From Arthrobacter sp. M2012083 (GTDB lineage Bacteria; Actinomycetota; Actinomycetes; Actinomycetales; Micrococcaceae), in assembly GCF_000281065.1 (NCBI RefSeq), contig NZ_AKKK01000005.1:62001-126000 (forward strand): 64,000 nt of DNA. The letters are read 5' to 3'. Both the position numbers and the translations under genes were made by a program. The notes under the pieces are model-generated. The model worked only from the letters and a program-made list of their open reading frames with translations, was not told the origin of the DNA and made no database searches. The number at the start of each line of letters is the position of its first letter. The first letter of the stretch is position 1. Of the stretch, positions 28,795 to 38,027 are shown in pieces.

Positions 28795-31323
28795 GTGAGC
28801 GTTCAGCCGGAGACAGAGACCGGAACAGCACAAACAGCCGCAGCCGAAGCGCCCGAAGAAGGCGTCTACAGCTTCGCTGCGATGGAAGCCAAGTGGCCGC
28901 AGGTCTGGGAGGACCTCAAAGTCTTCACGCCTGCCGACGACGGATCGCGGGAACGCCGCTACGTGCTGGACATGTTCCCCTACCCCTCCGGCGACCTCCA
29001 CATGGGCCACGCCGAAGCCTTCGCAATGGGTGACGTCGTGGCACGCTACCTGCGCCAGAAGGGCTTCGATGTCCTGCACCCCATCGGCTGGGACTCCTTC
29101 GGACTTCCCGCTGAGAACGCTGCAATCAAGCGTAACGCGCATCCCAGCGAGTGGACTTACGCCAACATCGACACCCAGGCGGCGTCCTTCAAACGCTACG
29201 CAATCTCCGCCGACTGGTCCCGCCGCCTCCACACCTCCGACCCCGAGTACTACCGGTGGACTCAGTGGCTGTTCAAGCGCTTCTACGAGCGTGGCCTGGC
29301 ATACCGCAAGGACTCGCCCGTCAACTGGTGCCCCAAGGACCTGACTGTTCTCGCCAACGAGCAGGTAGTCAATGGCGCCTGCGAACGCTGCGGCACGCCA
29401 GTTACCAAGAAGTCCCTGAACCAGTGGTACTTCAAGATCACGGACTACGCCGACCGCCTCCTTGAGGACATGGACCAGCTGCAGGGTCACTGGCCCGAGC
29501 GCGTCCTGGCCATGCAACGAAACTGGATCGGCCGCTCCGAGGGCGCCCACGTGCGTTTTGTCATCGAAGCCGCGGAGGACCGGGCAGAGCGCGAAGTCAC
29601 CGTATTCACCACCCGGCCGGACACCCTCTACGGTGCAACCTTCTTCGTTGTTGCTGCCGATGCTCACCTGGCGCTGGATTTGGTGACGCCAGAACACCAC
29701 GACGAACTCATGGCCTACCGCGAAAAGGTCAAGGCACTCTCGGAAATTGAGCGCCAGTCCACCGAGCGCGAGAAGACCGGCGTCTTCACCGGCCGCTACG
29801 CCATCAATCCGCTCAACGGAGAAAAGCTCCCGGTGTGGGCCGCTGACTACGTCCTGGCCGACTACGGCACGGGCGCCATCATGGCCGTCCCGGCACACGA
29901 CCAGCGCGACCTCGACTTTGCCAGGACCTTCGGGCTGCCCGTTCGTGCGGTACTGGATACCGGTGACGAGGACCCCGCAGAGACCGGCGTTGCCACTGCA
30001 GGTGAAGGCACGCTCAAGAACTCCGGTGAGTTGGACGGCCTTTCCAAGTCCGAAGGCATTCCCGCAGCGATCGAGATTCTCGAGAAGCTCGGAACCGGCG
30101 AAAAGTTCGTCAACTTCCGGCTGCGTGACTGGCTGCTCAGCCGCCAGCGCTTCTGGGGTACCCCCATTCCCATCATCCACTGTGGCGAATGTGGCGAAGT
30201 GCCCGTTCCAGATGACCAGCTGCCCGTCAGGTTGCCCGACAACCTGCGCGGTGAGGCGTTGTCGCCGAAGGGGACCTCCCCACTGGCCGCCGCCGTCGAG
30301 TGGGTCAACGTAGAGTGCCCCAACTGTGGCCGTGCAGCGCAGCGTGATACTGACACCATGGATACGTTCGTGGACTCGTCCTGGTACTTCCTGCGATTCG
30401 TATCGCCGGACTACACCGAAGGCCCGTTCGATCCCGAAAAGATCAACAACTGGATGCCGGTCGGGCAGTACGTGGGCGGCGTTGAACACGCCATCCTGCA
30501 CCTGCTGTACGCACGTTTCTTCACCAAGGTGATCAAGGACATCGGCCTGATCGAAGCCAACGAACCGTTCTCGGCGCTGCTCAACCAGGGCCAGGTGCTC
30601 AACGGCGGCAAGGCCATGAGCAAGTCCCTCGGCAACGGCGTGGATTTGGGCGAGCAGTTGGACAAGTTTGGTGTCGACGCCGTTCGCCTCACCATGGTCT
30701 TCGCCTCCCCACCTGAGGACGACGTCGACTGGGCGGACGTTTCGCCGTCGGGTTCGGCCAAGTTCCTGGCACGCGCCTGGCGCCTCGGCCAGGACGTCAG
30801 CAGCGCACCGGGCGTTGATCCGGCCACTGGTGACCGTGCCTTGCGCACCGTGACGCACAAGACCATCGCCGATGCCGCTGAACTGCTGGACAACAACAAG
30901 TTCAACGTCGTGGTTGCCCGCCTCATGGAGTTGGTCAATGCCACGCGCAAGACCATCGATTCGGGTGCAGGTGCCGCAGATCCGGCTGTTCGTGAAGCGG
31001 TGGAAGCCGTAGCCGTGATCCTGAGCCTCTTTGCGCCCTATACGGCCGAGGACCTTTGGAACACGCTCGGCCACCCGGCTTCCGTTGCGAATGCAGGCTG
31101 GCCGAAGCACGACGATGCACTGCTGGTGCAGGACACCGTTACCGCCGTTGTCCAGGTGCAGGGCAAGGTTCGCGACCGTCTTGACGTTTCGCCGGACATC
31201 ACCGAGGACGCGCTGCGTGAGCTCGCCTTGGCCTCGGAAAACGTCCAGCGTGCCTTGGACGGCCGCGGCATCCGCACCGTCATCGTGCGGGCACCTAAAC
31301 TGGTGAACATCGTCCCTGCCTAG
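28795..31323 (+). CDS. leuS: Leucyl-tRNA synthetase
   Basis: 842 aa from GTG 28795 (GAGGG five bases upstream); a GTG at 28726 lies in the attenuator T-run and is rejected. Class I synthetase charging tRNA-Leu. The HIGH-type motif is HMGH in [15 protein letters not shown], and the KMSKS-type motif is AMSKSLGNG. Between them lie zinc-ligand pairs ([15 protein letters not shown] with CPNCG) and the editing domain with [12 protein letters not shown]. Expression is probably set by the leader attenuator upstream. Confidence 0.96.
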   Translation: MSVQPETETGTAQTAAAEAPEEGVYSFAAMEAKWPQVWEDLKVFTPADDGSRERRYVLDMFPYPSGDLHMGHAEAFAMGDVVARYLRQKGFDVLHPIGWDSFGLPAENAAIKRNAHPSEWTYANIDTQAASFKRYAISADWSRRLHTSDPEYYRWTQWLFKRFYERGLAYRKDSPVNWCPKDLTVLANEQVVNGACERCGTPVTKKSLNQWYFKITDYADRLLEDMDQLQGHWPERVLAMQRNWIGRSEGAHVRFVIEAAEDRAEREVTVFTTRPDTLYGATFFVVAADAHLALDLVTPEHHDELMAYREKVKALSEIERQSTEREKTGVFTGRYAINPLNGEKLPVWAADYVLADYGTGAIMAVPAHDQRDLDFARTFGLPVRAVLDTGDEDPAETGVATAGEGTLKNSGELDGLSKSEGIPAAIEILEKLGTGEKFVNFRLRDWLLSRQRFWGTPIPIIHCGECGEVPVPDDQLPVRLPDNLRGEALSPKGTSPLAAAVEWVNVECPNCGRAAQRDTDTMDTFVDSSWYFLRFVSPDYTEGPFDPEKINNWMPVGQYVGGVEHAILHLLYARFFTKVIKDIGLIEANEPFSALLNQGQVLNGGKAMSKSLGNGVDLGEQLDKFGVDAVRLTMVFASPPEDDVDWADVSPSGSAKFLARAWRLGQDVSSAPGVDPATGDRALRTVTHKTIADAAELLDNNKFNVVVARLMELVNATRKTIDSGAGAADPAVREAVEAVAVILSLFAPYTAEDLWNTLGHPASVANAGWPKHDDALLVQDTVTAVVQVQGKVRDRLDVSPDITEDALRELALASENVQRALDGRGIRTVIVRAPKLVNIVPA

Positions 31324-31335
31324 CAGGGATAGTGC

Positions 31336-31360
31336 GGCCGCCGGCATTCTGCCGGCGGCC
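31336..31360 (+). terminator. Hairpin after leuS
   Basis: GGCCGCCGGC (31336-31345) pairs perfectly with GCCGGCGGCC (31351-31360), loop ATTCT, starting 12 bases after the leuS stop. No U-tract. It precedes degV by 22 bases, so read-through may also occur. Confidence 0.55.
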
Positions 31361-31382
31361 AGCCATCATCTTTGGAGGTTGC

Positions 31383-32366
31383 GTGCCTGAGCGAGAACCA
31401 CCCGCATGGATATGGCTCAAGGAAAGAGTGGCGCGCCTCCGGCAGCCCACGGCTACGGTCCCTGTCGCTGACGTGCCGCTGGCCGCCGTCGTTAAAACTG
31501 CGGTTGTCACCGATTCCGCCGCCGCCTTACCGCCGGACTGGGTGTCTGCTTTTACCGCAGACGGCCGCCTCGCGGTTGTTCCCATGCCGGTCATGGTTGG
31601 GAACGAAATCTACGGCGAAGGCGAAGACGACATCACGCAAACCCTTTCCCTGGCTCTTGCCTCCGGAGCCTCGGTGAAAACTTCACGGCCGTCGCCTGGC
31701 CAGTTTGAACAGGCGTACCTCGCTGCGCAGCGACACGGTTTCGAGGCTGTAGTGTCCATCCACATTTCTTCGGAGCTCTCAGGAACCGCTGACGCCGCAA
31801 GGTTGGCAGCTGCACGCGTCAGCATCCCTGTTGAAGTCGTGGACTCGCGCACGGTGGGGATGGCCCAAGGCATGGGAGTCCAGAGCGCCGTGGTGGCAGC
31901 AGCCGATGGCCAAGGAGCGGCAGAAGTCCGCGGCTTTGCTGAGAAGCGCATGGAACGCACCAAGGTCTACTTCTATGTGCCCAGCCTCGAACAATTGAGG
32001 CGAGGCGGGCGCATCGGGGCTGCAGCGTCGCTGTTCGGTACCGTCTTGGCCATCAAGCCCATCCTGGCGGTCGACGGCGGCAGGATCGTGCCGCTGGAAA
32101 AGGTCCGTTCCGCTGCGCGGGCCGTGGCCCGGCTGGAGGAGATCGTCGCCGCGGACGTCGCCGCCCGCCCGGCCGGCCAGCAACGCTTGGCTGTTCACCA
32201 CTTTGGCAACCAGTTGGAGGCCGAAGCCTTGGCAGCCCGCCTGAACGAAAAATGCCCTGACTGTCCGGCACCCCAAATCAGTGCGCTTCCGGCAGTGTTG
32301 GCAGCACATGCGGGGTTGGGCGTTCTTGCAGTCATCGTGGGGGAGAGCAGTACCCCAACAGATTGA
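31383..32366 (+). CDS. DegV family fatty-acid-binding protein
   Basis: 327 aa from GTG 31383, four bases after GGAGG (31374-31378). DegV proteins bind long-chain fatty acids and, as FakB, present them to a fatty-acid kinase. Signatures: VVTDSAAALP near residue 43 and HISSELSGTADAARLA with the lipid-contact Ser/Thr. An N-terminal extension of about 38 residues (PAWIWLKERVARLRQP) precedes the core. No fakA partner is next door; comEA follows. Confidence 0.88.
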   Translation: MPEREPPAWIWLKERVARLRQPTATVPVADVPLAAVVKTAVVTDSAAALPPDWVSAFTADGRLAVVPMPVMVGNEIYGEGEDDITQTLSLALASGASVKTSRPSPGQFEQAYLAAQRHGFEAVVSIHISSELSGTADAARLAAARVSIPVEVVDSRTVGMAQGMGVQSAVVAAADGQGAAEVRGFAEKRMERTKVYFYVPSLEQLRRGGRIGAAASLFGTVLAIKPILAVDGGRIVPLEKVRSAARAVARLEEIVAADVAARPAGQQRLAVHHFGNQLEAEALAARLNEKCPDCPAPQISALPAVLAAHAGLGVLAVIVGESSTPTD

Positions 32367-32439
32367 TCCTTCGCCCGTCTTATCCACATAGGGCACCTCG
32401 TCCCCGCTGTAACAGGGATGGCAGCCATAGGCTCGTTTC

Positions 32440-33261
32440 ATGCCACGCCGGAACCGGGATGCCTCCCCAGATGCCGCAGCGCAGGCAGTCCGGCAACGTT
32501 TTGCATCCCGCCTTGGTACGGACACCCGGACCGTTCCGCTGTTACAGTTGCCCGTCGAAACGGACCTGGCGCCTGAACATTCGGACCCGGAATCCGGGAT
32601 GCGTTATGCGCGGACCCGCTGGCGAACCCCATGGCGGGTTGCTGCCCTCCTTGCCGTTGTAGGAGTTGGCATTATGGCCTGGCACTTGTGGCAATCGGCC
32701 GTGGGGCAACCAATAACAGAGCCCCTCACGTCATCCTCGGCGAAGGGGCCCGGGATGCCGGATACTTCAGAGCCTCCTCAGTCAGAGGTCACGGAGGCTG
32801 GGGGCAGCGTGCTCGTGCTCGTGCACGTGGCCGGTGCGGTGCAAAAGCCCGGTGTTGTTTCCTTGCCGGTGGGCAGCCGGGTCTTCCAAGCGATTGAGGC
32901 TGCCGGGGGAGTTGTTTCCAATGCGGAACTCAACGGCCTCAACCTTGCTGAGGTGGTGACTGACGGGGCCAAAATTCAGGTGCCGGTAGTTGGGGAGGTG
33001 TCGCAGCCTGCTCCAGTTGCTGGAAGTTCAGGCGGTGCCTCGGGTCCTGCAGCCGCAGGAGCCAAGGTCAACATCAACACGGCGTCCTTGGATGAACTGG
33101 GAACGCTCCCCAGAGTTGGGCCGGTGACTGCTCAAGGAATAATTGATTGGCGGAATGAACACGGACCTTTTGCCTCTGTCGACGAACTTGACGCCGTTGA
33201 CGGCATAGGACCCAAGCTCATGGAATCACTCAAAGACCTTGTGACGGTCCAGGGTGGCTAA
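32440..33261 (+). CDS. comEA: ComEA-like DNA-binding helix-hairpin-helix protein
   Basis: 273 aa from ATG 32440. A cytoplasmic N-terminus of about 65 residues, a single transmembrane helix (VAALLAVVGVGIMAW), a Ser/Pro-rich linker, an SLBB domain (VAGAVQKPGVVSLPVGSRVFQAI) and two helix-hairpin-helix motifs at the C-terminus (VNINTASLDELGTLPRVGP and LDAVDGIGPKLMESL). Such proteins bind incoming double-stranded DNA outside the membrane. The stop overlaps comEC by eight bases. Confidence 0.9.
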   Translation: MPRRNRDASPDAAAQAVRQRFASRLGTDTRTVPLLQLPVETDLAPEHSDPESGMRYARTRWRTPWRVAALLAVVGVGIMAWHLWQSAVGQPITEPLTSSSAKGPGMPDTSEPPQSEVTEAGGSVLVLVHVAGAVQKPGVVSLPVGSRVFQAIEAAGGVVSNAELNGLNLAEVVTDGAKIQVPVVGEVSQPAPVAGSSGGASGPAAAGAKVNINTASLDELGTLPRVGPVTAQGIIDWRNEHGPFASVDELDAVDGIGPKLMESLKDLVTVQGG

Positions 33262-34960
33262 GCCGGCGGCGGTGACAAGGCTTGCTGGCGACTCAAAGTT
33301 ATCGAGACGCACGGATCTGAGGCTGGTTCCCACTGTGCTGGTGACGTGGTCCGTTGCCTTGGCCGGGGCATTAATGGAGGCAACCTGGTCTGCGGCCCTG
33401 GCCGTCATTTTGGTCGTGGGTGGGGGTCTACTGCTGGTGGGCGGAAGGCAACATCGGCTCGCCCTGCACCGTGCCAGGACGATCCCCGCCACCATTGCCC
33501 TCGCCTGCATCCTTGGTGCTGCAGTGGCTGTTCACTGTGCTGCCGTGGCAAACACACGAGAAGAGGGGCCGCTCGCTGAGGCGGTATCGGAGGGCAGTGG
33601 TGTCCTTATCCACGTGCTCATCACAGGAGCTCCTACCGAGGTCCGCGTGCCGGGCCATGCCCGCGGAAACAGGTGGTCGGTAGATGCAGCCTTGATTGAG
33701 GTCACCTCCAAGGGTTTGGTCATTCAAGGTTCCGCTGACCTGGTGATAGTGGGTGGGAATGGCTGGCAAGACGTGCGGCCCGGGCAGCGGGTCAGAACTT
33801 CGGGAACGGTAAAGGCTGTGCGGGAGGGACAAAAGCAGGCGGCTCTTTTGTCGGCGTCTTCCGCGCCCGTTATCGTCGCGTCGACTTTTGATGTCCGACA
33901 ATCCGCGTCTGATGTGCGGAGGCACTTCGTCGCAGCATCGAGTTGGTTGCCGCCGGACCCGGCCGGGCTGATGCCGGGCATGGTCACAGGTGACACCAGC
34001 GCTCTTCCGGAAAGTCTGGAGGCGGATATGAAGACAACCGGGATGACACACCTGACCGCGGTCAGCGGAGCCAATTGCAGCTTGGTGCTGGGAGGCTTCA
34101 TTCTGTTAGCGCGATGCCTGAGGCTGCCACGCCCCGTAGCCGGCACTTTGGCTGCGTGTGGTCTTGCGGCTTTTGTTGTGATGGTGGGTCCGGAACCGAG
34201 CGTGCTCCGTGCTGCTGTGATGGGCACCGTTGGGCTGGTGGCCACAATTGGGGGCCTGCGGGGTCGATCCTTGACATTCCTCTGCCTCGCCACGATTGTT
34301 CTCTTGCTCCTTGATCCGAGTATGGCGGCGAATGTCGGGTTCCTGCTGTCCGTGCTGGCGACCTTGGGCATTGTCCTGCTGGCCACTCGCGTCGCGTCGT
34401 GGATCCCTATGTGGGTGCCACGGTGGTTGGCTGCGGGAGTTGCCGTTCCGTTGTCTGCGCAGTTGCTGTGCGGCCCGGTGATTGTGGCCCTTCAACCGCA
34501 GTTCACTCCCTACGCGTTCATCGCCAATGTGGTGGCCGGCATTTTGGTGGCCCCGGTGACGGTGTCCGGGGCCCTTGCCGTTCCGCTGGCAGTTGGTCTG
34601 CCATGGTTGGCACCAGTTCCCATAGCCGTCGCCGGGACCTGTGCGGGCGTGGTGGCCGGCGTGGCCAGGTTCTTCGCGCATTTGCCCGGGGCAGCCCTGC
34701 CATGGGCCGAAGGGCCGGCCGGGATTGTGTCCATGGTGGCCTTCTCGATGATGACTTTATTGGTTGTCTGGGCAGCGCTTCACCCTACGCAAGCCATGTC
34801 AGGCATCGTTGGGCTGCATGATGCGGTGGTGATGCTCCTCGATCGCTGGCCGGGGAAACGCGTGTGCCGACGCGGATCAACCCAGGAAGCGCAACGAGGG
34901 TTCCATGAGCCGCGGCGGTCAACCAAGAGTCCCTGGCGGAAGGTCCCCCCGCGAAGGTGA
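33254..34960 (+). CDS. comEC: ComEC/Rec2-type DNA-uptake channel protein
   Basis: 568 aa from GTG 33254, overlapping comEA. Multi-helix membrane protein that carries single-stranded DNA into the cell. The competence-domain signature HLTAVSGANCSL is at about residues 264-276, with GPEPSVLRAAVMG shortly after. An N-terminal DUF4131-like part precedes it. The protein ends in a basic tail after the last helices and lacks the C-terminal metallo-beta-lactamase domain of the full-length type. No comF, dprA or pilus genes are nearby, so natural competence cannot be concluded. Confidence 0.87.
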   Translation: MAKPAAVTRLAGDSKLSRRTDLRLVPTVLVTWSVALAGALMEATWSAALAVILVVGGGLLLVGGRQHRLALHRARTIPATIALACILGAAVAVHCAAVANTREEGPLAEAVSEGSGVLIHVLITGAPTEVRVPGHARGNRWSVDAALIEVTSKGLVIQGSADLVIVGGNGWQDVRPGQRVRTSGTVKAVREGQKQAALLSASSAPVIVASTFDVRQSASDVRRHFVAASSWLPPDPAGLMPGMVTGDTSALPESLEADMKTTGMTHLTAVSGANCSLVLGGFILLARCLRLPRPVAGTLAACGLAAFVVMVGPEPSVLRAAVMGTVGLVATIGGLRGRSLTFLCLATIVLLLLDPSMAANVGFLLSVLATLGIVLLATRVASWIPMWVPRWLAAGVAVPLSAQLLCGPVIVALQPQFTPYAFIANVVAGILVAPVTVSGALAVPLAVGLPWLAPVPIAVAGTCAGVVAGVARFFAHLPGAALPWAEGPAGIVSMVAFSMMTLLVVWAALHPTQAMSGIVGLHDAVVMLLDRWPGKRVCRRGSTQEAQRGFHEPRRSTKSPWRKVPPRR

Positions 34961-35242
34961 AATTTGCTTGGGCCGCGCTGAACTGCCTGGTTGCCGGCCC
35001 GTCTCTTGTCGAGCGGGAAAGACGTGCCGCACTAGGTGACGGCTGCGGTGCTGGGCGTCGGCGTCATGTACGGCATCTGTTGCGGGCGTGGTCCATAGCT
35101 GACTGATGTACCAGCCCGCCTGCCGGACTGTCAGCAGGAAGATGCAGATGATGAGGAAGGCCGCCAGAGCAGTCGCCTGGACAATCAAGCACATCAAGGC
35201 AATGTGGAATTCGGTGGAGCCAATGTCGCCTATGCCATCCAC
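34919..35242 (-). CDS. Possible small membrane protein, antisense to comEC end
   Basis: 107 aa if started at ATG 35242. One strong hydrophobic segment (IALMCLIVQATALAAFLIICIFLL) is followed by a polar, basic tail rich in His, Arg and Pro. The last 42 bases overlap the 3' end of comEC on the other strand. No clear ribosome binding site and no recognised family. It is the only plausible coding reading of the 440 bases between comEC and the downstream lipoprotein. Confidence 0.35.
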   Translation of the reverse strand: MDGIGDIGSTEFHIALMCLIVQATALAAFLIICIFLLTVRQAGWYISQLWTTPATDAVHDADAQHRSRHLVRHVFPARQETGRQPGSSARPKQISPSRGDLPPGTLG

Positions 35243-35404
35243 TGCCGACGCGCGCTAACTGGCGCTAGTCGGGGTGAAGGTTAGGCTCTAGTGGTCCGCA
35301 GCGTGCGCCGCGGCAATGGAGATGGTACTACGGTGGCAGTGATTGGGCTTCCCGGAGTCCCAGCAAGGATGGGACATTAGCAGCATTAACCTTGGGGGAA
35401 AGTG

Positions 35405-35719
35405 ATGAAGCGTAGACGTTTGGCCGGCATCGCAATAGCGATCTCACTTCCCGCGGCCTCGCTCGCGGGGTGCGCGGGGCAGCAACCAGCAAGCAAAGAG
35501 CTGCAGTCTTTCAGTTCCATGGATGAGGCGTACGCCGCCGTCGATGAGATCCTGGGGTGCGATTCTGAAGCTAGTGGCAACCCGGTTGTTCCTATGGGTG
35601 ATGGCGCCAACTGGATGGTTGTGGACCTCAGCAACATCGCGGGCGGCCAGTCGTCAACACTGGACCTCGAAAGTTTGGCCGACAAAGTTAACGGTGAGTA
35701 CGCCGTCGTCGGCTCCTAG
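35405..35719 (+). CDS. Small lipoprotein of unknown function
   Basis: 104 aa from ATG 35405 (GGGGG at 35394-35398); GTG 35402 is a one-codon alternative. A basic n-region (MKRRR), hydrophobic stretch and lipobox LAGC near residue 20 mark a secreted lipoprotein. The mature part of about 84 residues has one further cysteine (in ILGCDSEA). It resembles no family I can name. It lies alone upstream of holA by about 73 bases. Confidence 0.7.
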   Translation: MKRRRLAGIAIAISLPAASLAGCAGQQPASKELQSFSSMDEAYAAVDEILGCDSEASGNPVVPMGDGANWMVVDLSNIAGGQSSTLDLESLADKVNGEYAVVGS

Positions 35720-35792
35720 CCGGAGGCAGCCGCACGGTCGCTGGACATGGCAGACTTGAAGCCTGCAAATAAACGTCCGGAAGGAACCACCA

Positions 35793-36809
35793 GTGGCTGC
35801 TGCCCAAAACACCCGGGCCAAGAGCGTCGCGGCGAACACCGTCAGCTGGCGTGACGCGGCGCCTGCCGCCGTAGTTCTGATCATGGGCCCGGAAGAGTAC
35901 CTCGGAATTCGCGCCATGGATGGGATCCGAACCCAAGTTCGGGCCAGTACTCCGGACGTTGAGCTCAGCCGGCTGAACGCTGGCGCCTACGAGTCCGGGT
36001 CCTTGGCGATGACTGTCACCCCGTCGCTCTTTGGCGAGGGCAAGCTCATTGAGGTCGAGGGCCTCGAAGCTATGAATGACGCCTTCCTGGCAGACGGGTT
36101 GGCCTACCTCCAGCATCCGGACCAGGACGTTGTCCTTGTCCTGCGCCATGCCGGGGGAGTACGTGGCAAGAAGCTGCTCGACGCCGTGAAGTCTGCCGGC
36201 TGGCCCGTCATTGACTGCCAGCCCCTGAAGAAGGACTCGGACAAGACGGCGTTTGTCGTTTCCGAGTTCAGATCTGGGGGACGCCGCATTGAAGGCGAAG
36301 CCGTCCAGGCCTTGGTCAATGCCGTGGGTGCCAATCTGTCGGAACTCGCGGCGGCATGTAGCCAATTGATTGCAGACGCCACCACGGCTGTCACAGCCGA
36401 AACCGTGGAGCGCTACTACGGTGGCCGGGTGGAGGCTACGGCGTTCAAAGTGGCCGATGCTGCCATGGCCGGCAACGGACCGGTGGCATTGTCCACCCTG
36501 AGGCACGCCTTGGCCACCGGCGTGGATCCGGTTCCTTTGGTTGCGGCGCTGGCGGCCAAGCTGCGCACTTTGGCAAAAGTTGCGGGAGCCAATGGTTCGC
36601 CGGCCACCATCGCCAAGAACTTGGGAATGCAGCCCTGGCTCGTGGAGCAGGCCCAGCGCGATGTCCGCCGCTGGACCCCGGAAGGGCTGATCCGCTCCAT
36701 CCAAGTCATCGCCGAGGCGGATGCCCAGGTGAAGGGCGAGTCGCGTGATCCGGTCTACGCTGTGGAGCATGCAGTCACGGTTATTGCCACGTCGGCCAGC
36801 CGCCGCTGA
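35793..36809 (+). CDS. holA: DNA polymerase III delta subunit
   Basis: 338 aa from GTG 35793. Part of the clamp loader that opens the beta sliding clamp. Features: N-terminal VVLIMGPEEYLGIRAMDGI, the middle VVLVLRHAGGVRGKKLLDA, and the C-terminal helical domain (ALVAALAAKLRTLAKV, QPWLVEQAQRDVRRW). Position after comEA-comEC and before rpsT is the common bacterial order. Ends in a strong bidirectional terminator. Confidence 0.92.
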   Translation: MAAAQNTRAKSVAANTVSWRDAAPAAVVLIMGPEEYLGIRAMDGIRTQVRASTPDVELSRLNAGAYESGSLAMTVTPSLFGEGKLIEVEGLEAMNDAFLADGLAYLQHPDQDVVLVLRHAGGVRGKKLLDAVKSAGWPVIDCQPLKKDSDKTAFVVSEFRSGGRRIEGEAVQALVNAVGANLSELAAACSQLIADATTAVTAETVERYYGGRVEATAFKVADAAMAGNGPVALSTLRHALATGVDPVPLVAALAAKLRTLAKVAGANGSPATIAKNLGMQPWLVEQAQRDVRRWTPEGLIRSIQVIAEADAQVKGESRDPVYAVEHAVTVIATSASRR

Positions 36810-36844
36810 AGCTGGCGCGTTCACCGCGGCTTCCGCTTAAACCC

Positions 36845-36876
36845 AAAGGCCGGCACCCAATGGGTGCCGGCCTTTT
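36845..36876. terminator. Bidirectional terminator between holA and rpsT
   Basis: AAAGGCCGGCACCC (36845-36858) pairs perfectly with GGGTGCCGGCCTTT (36862-36875) with loop AAT; T4 on the plus strand and A3 on the left serve both convergent genes. Confidence 0.85.
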
Positions 36877-36902
36877 GATCAGCTCAGTCGAACTGGAAAA
36901 CC

Positions 36903-37163
36903 TTAGAGTGCGTTGACCTTCTTGGAGATCGCCGACTTGCGGTTTGCAGCGTTGTTCTTGTGAATAACGCCCTTGCTGACAGCCTTGTCCAGCTTGCGGC
37001 TGGCAGCAACAAGTGCAGTTCCAGCAGCATCCTTGTCGGCAGACTCAACGGCGGTGTTGACGGCGCGGATGGCCGTCTTCAGCTCGGACTTGACGGCGTT
37101 GTTACGCAGGCGAGCCTTCTCGTTGGTGAGGATGCGCTTCTTCTGGGACTTGATATTAGCCAC
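36903..37163 (-). CDS. rpsT: 30S ribosomal protein S20
   Basis: 86 aa from ATG 37163. Primary binder of the 5' domain of 16S rRNA. The N-terminus [21 protein letters not shown] is diagnostic, and the protein is rich in Lys and Ala as expected. Convergent with holA and sharing its terminator. The 5' leader is probably about 120 nt if the extended -10 box at 37294-37302 is used. Confidence 0.97.
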   Translation of the reverse strand: MANIKSQKKRILTNEKARLRNNAVKSELKTAIRAVNTAVESADKDAAGTALVAASRKLDKAVSKGVIHKNNAANRKSAISKKVNAL

Positions 37164-37293
37164 GTATGAACTCTCTTTTTAATGCGGAAATGGTCTAGAG
37201 GGTTTTCAGGTTGGCCATCGACTGAGCGGCGTGGGGATGCCTATGGCAGCCAACCATGCATGGCCGTCGACCTGCACGGACACACAGCTATAA

Positions 37294-37302
37294 AGGATAG
37301 CA
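37294..37302 (-). promoter_or_regulatory. Possible extended -10 promoter of rpsT
   Basis: The minus strand reads TGCTATCCT, an extended -10 (TGN plus TATCCT), which would start transcription near 37287, 124 bases before the rpsT ATG. No matching -35 is clear. The leader could carry ribosomal autoregulation, but no specific structure was recognised. Confidence 0.35.
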
Positions 37303-37340
37303 GAAACTCGGGGTCACGCAGAACCAGGCGCTTGGTCGGG

Positions 37341-37868
37341 CTAGTGCCGGGCTTGCAGAGCCCGGGCTACCTCGTGGAACTGCGCCTTTCCCAGGACGGC
37401 GCCTTCCCGCCGGATCGCTTTGGGATTCAGCCGGATGACGCGACCCACGTTGATCTCACTGGGCCTGCCTTGCCGATCCCAGGCGCCGGTTCCGATGTCG
37501 ACATACTCGCCCGCCCGCGCGTCGTTGTCGTGGTCCTTGGACGTCAGCATGAGGCCCAACAGCCACTCGCGGTCCCGACCAACCAGAAGGACGGGTCGGT
37601 CTTTGCCTTGCGTATGGTCTTCTTCATAGGGAACCCAGCTCCACACAATTTCGCCAGGGTCCGGTTGACCATCGGGCTGGGGGGAGTAGTTGACCTTAAC
37701 TGAACCGCGAAAATCGCCGGGGTAGGGGCCTGGCTGATGTACGACGTCGGTTCGCCGGGTCTGCGTCCTTGGGGCACCTGCCGGGGTGGCCGCCGTAGTG
37801 CTGTTGCCTCCCAACGACTTGAGGGACCGCATGATGAGTTTGCCCAAAGGGCGCAAGTCGAAAGCCAT
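37341..37868 (-). CDS. PemK/MazF-like domain protein without antitoxin
   Basis: 175 aa from ATG 37868. After a linker of about 55 residues comes a PemK/MazF-like fold: PGEIVWSWVPYEEDHTQGKD with RPVLLVG, then LGLMLTSKDHDNDA and a C-terminal INVGRVIRLNPKAI. MazF-type proteins are often mRNA endonucleases. Here the usual upstream antitoxin gene is absent; the flanks are rpsT and lepA. It may be a housekeeping family member with another task. Catalytic competence cannot be judged from the sequence alone. Confidence 0.75.
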   Translation of the reverse strand: MAFDLRPLGKLIMRSLKSLGGNSTTAATPAGAPRTQTRRTDVVHQPGPYPGDFRGSVKVNYSPQPDGQPDPGEIVWSWVPYEEDHTQGKDRPVLLVGRDREWLLGLMLTSKDHDNDARAGEYVDIGTGAWDRQGRPSEINVGRVIRLNPKAIRREGAVLGKAQFHEVARALQARH

Positions 37869-38027
37869 GTGACAACGCTACAGCTGGCTCCTGCTAATGC
37901 CCGGCACGCAATGTACGGCGAAGCGCCGGTTCATGGGAGACTAGAGGATCAGATGCGCGGCGTGTTCCGGCTGGTCTCTGCCCAGTGGCAGGAATTACCG
38001 CGCGAGTGTCGACAGTAAGGATCCTGC

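Noticed and set aside
28687..31347. 886-codon open frame antisense to leuS
   Set aside because: It is the complement-frame shadow of a high-G+C gene; leuS has every synthetase motif and the reverse reading has no recognisable domain.
32440..34960. Evidence for natural competence
   Set aside because: comEA and comEC are present, but ComEC lacks one domain and no other uptake genes are in the window.
37341..37868. Toxin-antitoxin pair
   Set aside because: No small antitoxin ORF adjoins the PemK/MazF-like gene on either side.
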